Both the position numbers and the translations under genes were made by a program. A DNA stretch of 41,833 nucleotides from a virus. A model generated the notes under the pieces. That model saw only the letters and a program-made list of their open reading frames with translations, did no database searches and had not been told where the DNA came from. The stretch spans positions 1 through 41,833 of IMG/VR virus record IMGVR_UViG_3300020436_000021; one strand, written 5' to 3'. This document shows, piece by piece, positions 30,244 to 39,493 of the stretch. How positions within the stretch are numbered: position 1 is the stretch's first letter; each line of letters begins with the position of its first letter.

Positions 30244-32519
30244 ACATACTAGAGTTACAAGATAACCTTAAAGATTTACCAGACAGCGCGTTGATGCGCG
30301 AAATGCAGATGCCTTCAGGTAACGCACCACAGTTTCTTGTCTTGAGTGAGCTAAAACGACGTAAGCGCATGCGGGATGACTTTCAACGTCAACAAAACGC
30401 CGATATGCCTACCGTAGCAGAAGAAGTTGTCACAGCCGCAGGTATGCCACAAGAAGGTATTATGGGTGCAGCACGTGCAATGGCACCAAATACAAACATG
30501 GCTCAGAACACGGGTATGGATACAGCCACGCCAATTCCTGCTACACGTGCACCTCAACCACAAATGATGGCTGACGGTGGTATTGTTAAGATGCAGACTG
30601 GTGGTATAACAGAGTACCCCTCAATAAATCCTCTTATAGGCAATGTGGATTTAAGCCAAATTGCAGCCATGCTACAAAGCGGTGCTGATAAAGAGGCACT
30701 CGTTGCTAACTACGGTGCAGACGCTGTTCGTGAAGCAGAGTCTATGCTTTTGCCTTTTATGAAAAAGTCTATAGGACAAATACCTCTTGGTAGTGGTAGT
30801 TTAACTAGACGTGAAATAAGAAGAATGGAAGATCAAGGTATCTTCGGTAATAAGTCTTATCGTGACATAGGCGGCGAAGGTATCGGAAGCGTATCCGCAG
30901 ACGTAGAAGATTTTGCAGCGGCTCCGTTAGCAGATGAACGTAGAGACGATGACCCAGAATTACCAGAAGACCCGTTAAGACCAAGAACAGGCTTTGGATC
31001 AAACCCTGCATACACGTATGAAACGTTCTTAGAAGAAAATCAGATAAACGACACTCCTCAAGCGCAAGAGATGTTTATTAGATATAAAGACTACATGAAT
31101 GAAAGAGGGCCAACATCAGATCCAAAAGTATATTCTCCTTTCTTGGATGATAGTCCAGAATTAAAATCACCAGTCGATTCAGGGAAGCTTCCATCAATAT
31201 CTTCTATGGACGAAGAGTTTGCAGCAAATACACTCTACCCTGAAGGTATAGGCACAGCTACACAAGAGTTTCTTCAAAAACGAAATGCAGGTTTTGGGGA
31301 CGGATCAGATGAGTTTGAACCCATACCGTATTTGTCTTCTATTTCTAAAGATGCAGATCAAAGAGCATCAGCGGAAGCTGAAACAGACAAACCTACCTTT
31401 ATGGGAGATGTGCTACCGTTCCTTGGCGATGCGGCTGTAGCAGCAGGTAAAAGTCTTTATGAGAATACCTTAAAGCCAGAGCCGTTGCTAGAGGTAGGCG
31501 CAGTGCCAAATAAAAGAGAAGTTTTAGAAGGTCAAATCGCTGATATAAACCAACAAATTCTTGATGCGGAACAGGCAAATGATGAAATACTTGCAAATGC
31601 ATTAACAAAACGTAAAAATGTATTGATGCGCCGTATAGATACTATGGAGTTTTCAGAAGACGCAGGAGAAGCTCTTCGTAATGTACCGGGCGCGTTGCAA
31701 GATGTAGGTTCTTCTATATATCAAACTTTTAATGAGCAAGTGTTAGCAGGGGTTGATCCACGGTTAGCAGCCGCAAATATAAAAGCCTCACAAGATGCTG
31801 TAGCTGCTAGAGACTTAGAAAATGAAGCTGGTATTGAGTCAGAAGCAGAACGAGAGGCACGTATAGAAGCGTTACGTGGTGATGCTACTGAAGTCGTCCC
31901 AGGAATTAGCACTGATGTTTCTGGTTTTTTTCCTAACTTAGAAATGGAAAACCCAAATATTGGTGATCCTACCACTCCTGCACCAAAGGTAACTACAGAC
32001 GATAACATAGATAACATTAAGCCAGTGACAGACCCTGATCCTGAAGGATTCGGCTCAACAGATTCTCGTATCGCTAAGATGTTATCAGAGCGTCAAAAGC
32101 AAGCCGAATCAGACAAGTGGATGGCACTTGCATACGCAGGTTTTAAGTTAATGGAACCAACTTCGACTATTGGCGAAGGTTTTGGTAAAGCAGGTCAGGC
32201 AGGTCTTGCCTATCTAACTAAGTCTAAGAAAGGTTTACGAGACTTTGAGACTGATATGCTCAAGCTACAAACAACATTGGATGCCGCGAGACTTAGATCA
32301 CAACGTGCAGATAAAACTTCTGCAACGGCATACGCTGCTTTAGAAAGGTCTTATAGCGAGGCTCTTGAACTCGCAACTCAAAATCCAAGTGCGCCAAATT
32401 TAGCAAGATTAAAAGAACTTGAAGATTTAGTCAGGGAGGCTAGAGCTGTGCAATTTGGTGCTGTGACCGCAGATAATACAAACAGCGGGGTAATTAAGAC
32501 ACCTTCCGCACAAACTTGA
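30240..32519 (+). CDS. Probable internal virion protein (759 aa)
   Basis: N-terminal helix ELQDNLKDLPDSALMREMQM followed by PSGNAPQFLVLSELKRRKRM, a pattern recurring at the start of such proteins in marine phages. The motif MADGGIVKMQTGG (nt about 30565-30605) matches YADGGIMALAKGG in the protein at 26977. Long stretches are acidic and poorly ordered (residues 200-480). The C-terminal region has helical segments (WMALAYAGFKLMEPTSTIGE, GLAYLTKSKKGLRDFETDML, then a long helix). No enzymatic motif seen. Likely ejected with or before DNA. Confidence 0.6.
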   Translation: MNILELQDNLKDLPDSALMREMQMPSGNAPQFLVLSELKRRKRMRDDFQRQQNADMPTVAEEVVTAAGMPQEGIMGAARAMAPNTNMAQNTGMDTATPIPATRAPQPQMMADGGIVKMQTGGITEYPSINPLIGNVDLSQIAAMLQSGADKEALVANYGADAVREAESMLLPFMKKSIGQIPLGSGSLTRREIRRMEDQGIFGNKSYRDIGGEGIGSVSADVEDFAAAPLADERRDDDPELPEDPLRPRTGFGSNPAYTYETFLEENQINDTPQAQEMFIRYKDYMNERGPTSDPKVYSPFLDDSPELKSPVDSGKLPSISSMDEEFAANTLYPEGIGTATQEFLQKRNAGFGDGSDEFEPIPYLSSISKDADQRASAEAETDKPTFMGDVLPFLGDAAVAAGKSLYENTLKPEPLLEVGAVPNKREVLEGQIADINQQILDAEQANDEILANALTKRKNVLMRRIDTMEFSEDAGEALRNVPGALQDVGSSIYQTFNEQVLAGVDPRLAAANIKASQDAVAARDLENEAGIESEAEREARIEALRGDATEVVPGISTDVSGFFPNLEMENPNIGDPTTPAPKVTTDDNIDNIKPVTDPDPEGFGSTDSRIAKMLSERQKQAESDKWMALAYAGFKLMEPTSTIGEGFGKAGQAGLAYLTKSKKGLRDFETDMLKLQTTLDAARLRSQRADKTSATAYAALERSYSEALELATQNPSAPNLARLKELEDLVREARAVQFGAVTADNTNSGVIKTPSAQT

Positions 32520-32531
32520 GGGTAGGATACG

Positions 32532-35500
32532 ATGGGTATATATCAATACGTCGATCCTCAAACAGGACGTAGCTATCAGTTTGAACATGCTGGAGATGCG
32601 CCGACCAACGAAGATTTTGCGTTCATACGCAGTACATTAGAACGAGATCGAGCAGCATACGCGCAGCAGTTTGAAGCATTTACTGGCAAAGAATACGAAG
32701 AACCTGATGACGGCACAGCCATAGGTCGTGGGTTTGAGCGTGGCAAGAAGCAGATTAAACAAGCTTTTGGCGAGACACTCGGCACTATCGGTGAGAAGTC
32801 TGGACTTGAGTTCCTTGCAGAATATGGACAGGGTGTAGAGGAAAACGCCCGACAGGAACTAGGCGAGCTAATGCTTGAACAGCCAGAACGCATGCAGTCT
32901 ACAGATGTAGAAGGTATTATGTCAGGGTTGACCTATGCAGGAGAAATTGCTGGTGAACAAATACCACAGCTTGGTCTTGGTCTTGGCGCAGCTATAGCCG
33001 CTCCTATCTTAGCCCCTGCCGCAGCAACCGCAACCGCGCTTGGCTCTTTTGCTGTAGGTGCAGGTGCCGCAGCAGTTGCAACCGCGCCGATTTTGTTTGG
33101 TAACAATATCCAACGTCAAGAAGATGAAGTAGCCGCAGGTAAAAAGGCGTCAGTCGATGTTAGCGATGCTCTTGTAGCTACGTTTGGTCAAGCAACTCTT
33201 GAGGGTATTGCTGACAAAGTGTTGCTAGGTGGAGCGTTCCGTTCTTTAGGAAAATCTATTTTTACCCGCGCAGCTACTCGTGCAGGTAGTGGTGCTACAA
33301 CTGAAAGTTTGACCGAAGTTGGTCAACAGATGATGGAACGAGCACAGGCAGGACTACCGATTGACAGCGAAGATGCCATTGCAGAGTACCGCGAAGCAGC
33401 TATTGCAGGTGGCCTCGTCGGTGGCGGCACACGAGCTACACTTGGAGCATTCGGTGAGCGTGACCCAGATGCGCCTCCAATCACCGAAACCACCGAAACA
33501 GGGGGTACTGCTACCGGGGCGGTGGGGCAGGTTGTACAAGACACACAAACAACTCCTCAGTTACAAGAAGGCCAAACACAGGGCGAGTTGTTTGCGGTTG
33601 AGCCGACTGAAGACGCTATTTCTGTTGCTAGGACGGCGATAGCTACAGATGCACGGTTAACAGATCCAAATGTAGACGAAGATTTTATAAGAGAAGAACT
33701 AGATCAAGACTATTCCCCCGCCGTTATAGAGCAGATTATAGCAGAGCGTAGGTTAGCAGCTAACGCGGCAATAGCTACAGAAGCTAAAAATGCAGCAGAC
33801 CCGACATCACCGAAAGGTAAAGCAGAACAAACAGATGAACAACGTGCAGCAGAATCGGCTGTGGTGGCAGGAGAAACTGCTACACCAAGTGCGGCAGTGG
33901 TTAAAGAAGAAGCTAACCTTGTTAACGAGCAAACCCGAAAACAAAAAAAGGCTGATGCAAAAGCTGTAGCTAAGACTCAAGACTACTTACCTGGACTTGA
34001 GCCACAAGAAAGCGGCACCGCTGCAATCGAGAGCGAGCAGACTGGTCAGAAGATTGAAGTAGGTAAAAAAGATGTAGAAACTACAGAAGCAACTGAGGAA
34101 GCATTTACACCTGATTATGTAAAGAACGTGCTCGGCGTTACACGACCCGCAGCGCCACTTTTAAAAGCCGCAACAGAAGGTAATCTAAGTGGCAAATCTC
34201 TTGATGACCCTGCTGTGGTAAAACGGCTTGCTAACTATGTAGGTAATCGTGGAGCTGAATCAAATGCTGTGATAGCTTCGATGGAAGGACGAGGTTATGA
34301 ATATGTCGGAAACCAATTCGTTAGACCTGAGTCAGAGGGAGTTAGAACAGGCGTTCAGGGTGGTGGATCTGGCGTGGCAGGAACGAGACGGGATGGAAGT
34401 AGAGATCAGGATACCACCGAACTTGCACCATCTGACGAAGAAAGAGTGGGAACAAGTGTGCCAACTACTGAGCCACCTGCTGTGGCAACAAGAGAACAGC
34501 CTGATACATTAGAAGTATCATCAGAACAAACAGCGCAAGTACAGCAGCTTGCCGAACAAGCAACGGCTACGCCAGTAGATTTAACAGACACACAGGTACA
34601 ATATATCCGTGAGAACCCGTTGTCTGCCGAAGCACAAGCAGAAGCTGAAAAGAGAAGAATTATACGCGAAACTCCCGGTGGGTATGCAGGGGAGGTACGA
34701 AATGCACTAGCAGAGACTGGCACAACAATACCTCCAGAAGTTCTCGTAGAGCAAGATGAACTAGCTGCGAGACAAGCTAGATTAGCAGCAGGGCAACCAG
34801 AAGGACTAGCAGTTCCAACTGGCCCAATGACAGGCGCAATCGGTGGCGCTGAAACAGCAGCAGATGCACAATTAGGGCCAATACCTGAAGGTATTCCGCC
34901 TGTACCTAGAACAGAACCAGTGCAAGAAACTGCACCTGAAGTAGATGTGCAAGCGCAGCAAGAACTAAATGTTGCAGCGCAGCAAGCTCTAAATGATCGT
35001 TTTGCTTTACCACCCGCTAATAATAAAGAAGGTCAAGCTACCGCCGTTGCACGTCAGTACTACGAAGAACAGCAACTAGAGAGTCAAGAAGCTGATCCTA
35101 CCAACGCAGGTGATAAACAAGCTATTTTAAATTTATTTTCTATCCAGAAAAATAAACTAACAGGAGAAGAAAAAGCTGCTAAAATATTTTTTGATAGGTT
35201 TCGTCGTCCTATAGATGCCCTAGAAGAAATAGGCGGTATGGAAGTCGTTGGTCCTACTCAATATGTTAAAAAGAACTATAATATAGATGAGTTTGACTTC
35301 TACAGAGGAATGACAAAAAGCAACGCTCTTGCCGCACGTAAGTGGGCGCAGCTTAACTTGTCAGAAGAAGCTAGTAGTCGTATAGCCCTCGCCGCACAAC
35401 GAGCACGTAAAAATACATCTAAGTTTAACCCTTCTGATAAAGAAATTGAAGCAAGTCGCGCAGCTAAGAAAGAAGCAAAGAACATTCGTGATGCTCAAGA

Positions 35501-38500
35501 TAAAGCATATAAACGGCAGGTAGATGAGATTGTAAAACAAAACAAGCTTGTAGCAAGCATACCTGCTCAAATCGAAGCAATGCCAGAGCAGAGACAAATC
35601 ATTCCTGATCTGGAAGGCGCGTTTAAAAACTATTTACGTGACCCACAAGGACTAAATTTTACACAAGCTGAAATAGATACGATGACCCCTGCACAGATAC
35701 AAGAGTATCGTGATGGTTATAATTACTCCTATCAGCTAGGTCTGTACCTAGATGCAGACGCAGTGCATGGGCTAGATATTGCACTACTACCTAGTGTACG
35801 CAACGCACTTATAAACGGCAACTTACGTGGAGCGTTAGACGCCATAGCTACAATCAATCAAATAGACAGTATTCGTGAGATTGCAGCTAAACTAGGGGCT
35901 GTTGTAGGCGATACGCAAGTGCGAGTGGTTGATAATCTATCACAGATAACAGGGCGCAACAGTGCAGGGATGTTTGAGCCTGAAACAAATACGATCTTTA
36001 TCGATGCTACCAACGGGATGAACGTGCATACTATACTGCATGAGATGACCCACGCAGCTACCTCGGCATCGATAGCTAACCCCTCACTACCTGAAACTAA
36101 ACAGCTACAAGCAATATTTAACAATGTCCAAGAGCAGTTTGGCGAGGCGTATGGCACGGCAAACCTAGATGAGTTCGTTGCCGAAGCGTTTAGCAATCCA
36201 GAGTTTCAAAGCGCACTAGCCCTTACAAAGGTAGATGGGGGTAGGCTGACAGGTTGGGAGAAGTTCACAGGTGCAATAAAACGTATTGTCCGTAAGATAT
36301 TGGGTTTGTCTCCTTCTCCCACCGCCTTATCTGAGGTTAATCGCATTATAGACGGTATGCTATCTCCATCTCCTGCCACACGTGCAGCAGCACCTATGCT
36401 AATATTAGCAGGCTCAAAGACAGGAGCGAAGAACTTAGCCAGAGGCGCGGCAAGCGTTGTGCCAGAAAGTATTCGTAATTCAGTTGCAGATAGCGCAGAC
36501 GTTATGTTTAACGAAGGAGCGTCACGAACGCTGCGGAGCTGGTACTTAAACACTTTACCTGTAAACATCTTGACAGATAAAGCTAAGAAATTCATCCCGT
36601 TTGCTAGAGAACTCAACACTATAATAAATACAATGAGTGGGTCGTTGAGAAAAAAGACAGAGATGTTGGACTCTATTCTTTACAATCTCCACAAATGGCA
36701 ACGTAAAAACAAAGATAAAGCTAAAATACTAAACAACCTTATACCGCGTAGTACTTATCTACAGGTTGATCCGTCACGCACTGATGTCGAATACACGAAG
36801 AAAATACGTGCCGACAAAGAGCGTTCTGCCGAATACGATCAACTAAGAGCAGAGTACAACAAGCTAGGTTCTGAAGGACAGGCGTTCTATCGTCAGATGC
36901 GTAATTACTTTCAGGATACATACAACGAGATAATGGAAGCGTTAGACATACGTCTAAAGGCTACAATCCCTAATCTAGAACAGCGCAAGTCGGCGATGGC
37001 TAAGATACAGGAGATGATGCAAAAGCAAAGCGGCACTATTACACCGTACTTTCCTTTAATGCGTAAAGGGGCATACAGACTAACGTACAACGCAAAAGAT
37101 CCGCTTACAGGAAAGCCAGAAAGATTTGTAGAGTATTACCCTACAGAGCGTAAAGCGACACAAGCATTGCAGGCAGCGGAGAACGCAGGGGCTAAAGAAA
37201 CGTCTATAACTTCAGCTTCAAAACGATTTGAGTACGAGAACAATCCTTCGCCTGGATTTATAGGTGATCTTTTCGACACGTTAAATAAAGAAAATGTATC
37301 TCCTGAAGCAATGAGTGAAGTAATAGATCTTGTATTAGATGCCATGCCAGAACGTTCTTTTTTGCAAGGCTTCCGTAAACGTGGAAATGTACGCGGGTTT
37401 ATCGGAGATACTACACCGACTGGTATAGGTGGCACGGAGTTCGACGCCTACACGATGATGAAAGAAAAAGGTCGTGACCTAAACAGGCAGCTTGTGCAGA
37501 TGAAAGCAAGTGCAGAGCTTGTTGGGTTTAAAAACAAATTGACGAGTGGCAAGTACGATCAAGACCCACGCACATCTATGATGGCAGGTAAACTTGCACA
37601 GATAGCTACGTTTGCACAAAGCCCAGATATAAATCGCGCTTCTCAAATAGTTAATAGTCTTGGGTTTGGCTATACTATGGGGCTTAACTTTTCTTCCGCA
37701 GCTATAACATTCTTCGATGTAGCTATGAGTGCCATGCCTGTGCTTGCAGGAAAACACGGTGTCGGTGCTACTTCCAGAACATTCGGCACAGCTTCTAAAT
37801 TATTTATGGGTGCACCTAAAACAAGAACCGTTATGGTAACTGGCCCTGACGGACAACCTGTTCAACAAGAAGTAAACATGGGAGCGTTTGGTAAATCGAT
37901 TGCTAACTACGAGCTAAACCAATTACCTTCTATTTTGCAGGACAATCGTGGTGACATACTGATCGAGATGGGTACAGACCAAGGGCAGTTTAACCAGTCC
38001 ATGACGCAAGAGAATCTGGAGATGGGTAGAGGTGCACCGCTAGAAACTTTTAACAAGTTTTCTAGTTTTATGTTTCATCACTCAGAAAGATTTAACCGTG
38101 AGACCACACTCACATCTGCATACCTACTAGAAGTACAAAAGCTTAGGCGAGAGAAAGGTGATCTTACTGAAGCCGACTACCGTGATGCGGCTCAAGAAGC
38201 CATAGACGCTACAGAATTTACTCTCGGTGCAACTGCTTCCGCAGGTCGTCCAATCGTAGCACAAAGCGGTATTGGTAACGTGCTGTTTCTCTTCAAAAGA
38301 TTTGCAATCAGTAAGTACTATATGATGGCAAAACTAGCCAAAGAAGCGGCTATGGGAGATCCCGTTGCACGTGCAGCAGGACGTAACTTTCTTATCTCTA
38401 CAGGCATATTTGCAGGGCTTGGTGGTATGCCGTTAATGGGTGCAATAGGTGTACTCTACAACATGTTTGCAGATGATGATGAAGATGACTTCGAGGCAGC

Positions 38501-39203
38501 TACACGTAAGTTCGTAGGAGAAGGTATTTACGGTGGGCTTGCTAATGAGATGTTGGGTATAGATCTAGCTAATCGAATCTCAATGAATAGTCTGCTTTAT
38601 CGTGCACCGATCATAGACAAAGATCAGAGTAATCTATGGACTCTAATAGAGCAACTTGGAGGCCCAGTAATCGGTGTAGGGTTAAGTATTGAGCGTGGCA
38701 TAGGGGACGTTTACGAAGGCGAGTGGTACAGAGGCGTAGAATCCATGGTTCCTGCGGCTGTCCGTAATGGCATGAAGTCCTTTAGATTTGCAACTGAGGG
38801 GGCAACAACTAGACGTGGAGATGCCATTACTGAGGATATCAACCCATATAATGTGGCAATGCAGCTTGCAGGATTTGCACCACAATCATACATACAACGA
38901 CTTGAGATAAATAAAAACGAAAGACGTAAGCAAAAGTCGTTAGACAGCAAACGCACAAAGCTTCTACGAAGACGTAACATGGCGATGCGTGAGGGTGACT
39001 ATGAAGAAGTGCAAAAAGTAGATGAGTTAATTGCTGAGTTTAACGCATCTATACCAGAAGCGTTTATACGAGATGAGTTAATAACAGCAGAAACAAAAAG
39101 CAGATCGTATAAATCGTTCTTACAAACTTCTAAAAACATGCGTGGTGGGGTGGTCTTTACCGACGGTATGTTAGAAAGCTTAGAAGAATACGACTTAGAT
39201 TAA
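32532..39203 (+). CDS. Giant ejection/internal protein with HExxH metallopeptidase domain (2223 aa)
   Basis: Largest gene in the window. N-terminal 130 residues are helical; residues 146-190 form a hydrophobic Ala/Gly stretch (AAIAAPILAPAAATATALGS) that may cross membranes. About residues 310-860 are Glu/Thr/Pro/Gln-rich and probably disordered. Residues 1130-1240 hold a zinc metallopeptidase signature: HEMTH at 1170-1174, and LDEFVAEAFSNPEF at about 1213-1226 supplying a third acidic ligand (probably Glu1218). Next come helical domains with PYFPLMRKGAYRLTYN (about 1505) and, near 1950-1980, a second hydrophobic segment (LISTGIFAGLGGMPLMGAIG). Such multi-domain proteins are known as large polyvalent phage proteins and are thought to enter the host with the DNA. 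The C-terminus is charged and helical. Confidence 0.75.
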   Translation: MGIYQYVDPQTGRSYQFEHAGDAPTNEDFAFIRSTLERDRAAYAQQFEAFTGKEYEEPDDGTAIGRGFERGKKQIKQAFGETLGTIGEKSGLEFLAEYGQGVEENARQELGELMLEQPERMQSTDVEGIMSGLTYAGEIAGEQIPQLGLGLGAAIAAPILAPAAATATALGSFAVGAGAAAVATAPILFGNNIQRQEDEVAAGKKASVDVSDALVATFGQATLEGIADKVLLGGAFRSLGKSIFTRAATRAGSGATTESLTEVGQQMMERAQAGLPIDSEDAIAEYREAAIAGGLVGGGTRATLGAFGERDPDAPPITETTETGGTATGAVGQVVQDTQTTPQLQEGQTQGELFAVEPTEDAISVARTAIATDARLTDPNVDEDFIREELDQDYSPAVIEQIIAERRLAANAAIATEAKNAADPTSPKGKAEQTDEQRAAESAVVAGETATPSAAVVKEEANLVNEQTRKQKKADAKAVAKTQDYLPGLEPQESGTAAIESEQTGQKIEVGKKDVETTEATEEAFTPDYVKNVLGVTRPAAPLLKAATEGNLSGKSLDDPAVVKRLANYVGNRGAESNAVIASMEGRGYEYVGNQFVRPESEGVRTGVQGGGSGVAGTRRDGSRDQDTTELAPSDEERVGTSVPTTEPPAVATREQPDTLEVSSEQTAQVQQLAEQATATPVDLTDTQVQYIRENPLSAEAQAEAEKRRIIRETPGGYAGEVRNALAETGTTIPPEVLVEQDELAARQARLAAGQPEGLAVPTGPMTGAIGGAETAADAQLGPIPEGIPPVPRTEPVQETAPEVDVQAQQELNVAAQQALNDRFALPPANNKEGQATAVARQYYEEQQLESQEADPTNAGDKQAILNLFSIQKNKLTGEEKAAKIFFDRFRRPIDALEEIGGMEVVGPTQYVKKNYNIDEFDFYRGMTKSNALAARKWAQLNLSEEASSRIALAAQRARKNTSKFNPSDKEIEASRAAKKEAKNIRDAQDKAYKRQVDEIVKQNKLVASIPAQIEAMPEQRQIIPDLEGAFKNYLRDPQGLNFTQAEIDTMTPAQIQEYRDGYNYSYQLGLYLDADAVHGLDIALLPSVRNALINGNLRGALDAIATINQIDSIREIAAKLGAVVGDTQVRVVDNLSQITGRNSAGMFEPETNTIFIDATNGMNVHTILHEMTHAATSASIANPSLPETKQLQAIFNNVQEQFGEAYGTANLDEFVAEAFSNPEFQSALALTKVDGGRLTGWEKFTGAIKRIVRKILGLSPSPTALSEVNRIIDGMLSPSPATRAAAPMLILAGSKTGAKNLARGAASVVPESIRNSVADSADVMFNEGASRTLRSWYLNTLPVNILTDKAKKFIPFARELNTIINTMSGSLRKKTEMLDSILYNLHKWQRKNKDKAKILNNLIPRSTYLQVDPSRTDVEYTKKIRADKERSAEYDQLRAEYNKLGSEGQAFYRQMRNYFQDTYNEIMEALDIRLKATIPNLEQRKSAMAKIQEMMQKQSGTITPYFPLMRKGAYRLTYNAKDPLTGKPERFVEYYPTERKATQALQAAENAGAKETSITSASKRFEYENNPSPGFIGDLFDTLNKENVSPEAMSEVIDLVLDAMPERSFLQGFRKRGNVRGFIGDTTPTGIGGTEFDAYTMMKEKGRDLNRQLVQMKASAELVGFKNKLTSGKYDQDPRTSMMAGKLAQIATFAQSPDINRASQIVNSLGFGYTMGLNFSSAAITFFDVAMSAMPVLAGKHGVGATSRTFGTASKLFMGAPKTRTVMVTGPDGQPVQQEVNMGAFGKSIANYELNQLPSILQDNRGDILIEMGTDQGQFNQSMTQENLEMGRGAPLETFNKFSSFMFHHSERFNRETTLTSAYLLEVQKLRREKGDLTEADYRDAAQEAIDATEFTLGATASAGRPIVAQSGIGNVLFLFKRFAISKYYMMAKLAKEAAMGDPVARAAGRNFLISTGIFAGLGGMPLMGAIGVLYNMFADDDEDDFEAATRKFVGEGIYGGLANEMLGIDLANRISMNSLLYRAPIIDKDQSNLWTLIEQLGGPVIGVGLSIERGIGDVYEGEWYRGVESMVPAAVRNGMKSFRFATEGATTRRGDAITEDINPYNVAMQLAGFAPQSYIQRLEINKNERRKQKSLDSKRTKLLRRRNMAMREGDYEEVQKVDELIAEFNASIPEAFIRDELITAETKSRSYKSFLQTSKNMRGGVVFTDGMLESLEEYDLD

Positions 39204-39230
39204 AAAAGACCCCCACAAGATGCAGGGGTC
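39202..39230 (-). terminator. Terminator for the minus-strand replication operon
   Basis: Stem GACCCC/GGGGTC (39208-39213 with 39225-39230) with an 11-nt loop. On the minus strand it is followed by TTTTTT (complement of the A-run 39202-39207), so it ends minus-strand transcription. On the plus strand no T-run follows, so the ejection operon may be stopped only weakly here. Confidence 0.75.
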
Positions 39231-39280
39231 AGTATAACAATGGAGAACAACATCTAGAGGACGTTGTCAGATATAGTATA

Positions 39281-39493
39281 TCACATAGTTCTCCACGCAC
39301 GTAAACCAAGTTTTTTGTTTTCAACACAAATCTGCACCTCAAATTCCCATGCTTTCATTTTTGCAACACTTTTTAGTTGTTTTTTACCCTTTTCGGTATT
39401 GATGCAGGGTACAAATATAGACGACCCTACGTCCATTGCGTCCCAGTTTATTGTGATCCGAAGCCCGTCAGGGTTCAAATCATCAAGCTTCAT
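39281..39493 (-). CDS. Small conserved-type protein after the primase-helicase (70 aa)
   Basis: Translation begins MKLDDLNPDGLRITINWDAM and overlaps the primase-helicase 3' end by 11 nt in a different frame. Other in-frame starts at 39508 and 39520 are possible. Contains WDAMDVGSSIFVPC and a basic helix KGKKQLKSVAKMKAWEFE, then VENKKLGLRAWRT at the end. The fold reads as a small alpha/beta protein. No function recognised; its location suggests a replication accessory protein. Confidence 0.65.
   Translation of the reverse strand: MKLDDLNPDGLRITINWDAMDVGSSIFVPCINTEKGKKQLKSVAKMKAWEFEVQICVENKKLGLRAWRTM

Noticed and set aside
33323-33642. Alternative frames on both strands inside the giant ejection gene
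   Set aside because: All lie within a single 2223-codon frame with consistent codon use; no start signals of their own.
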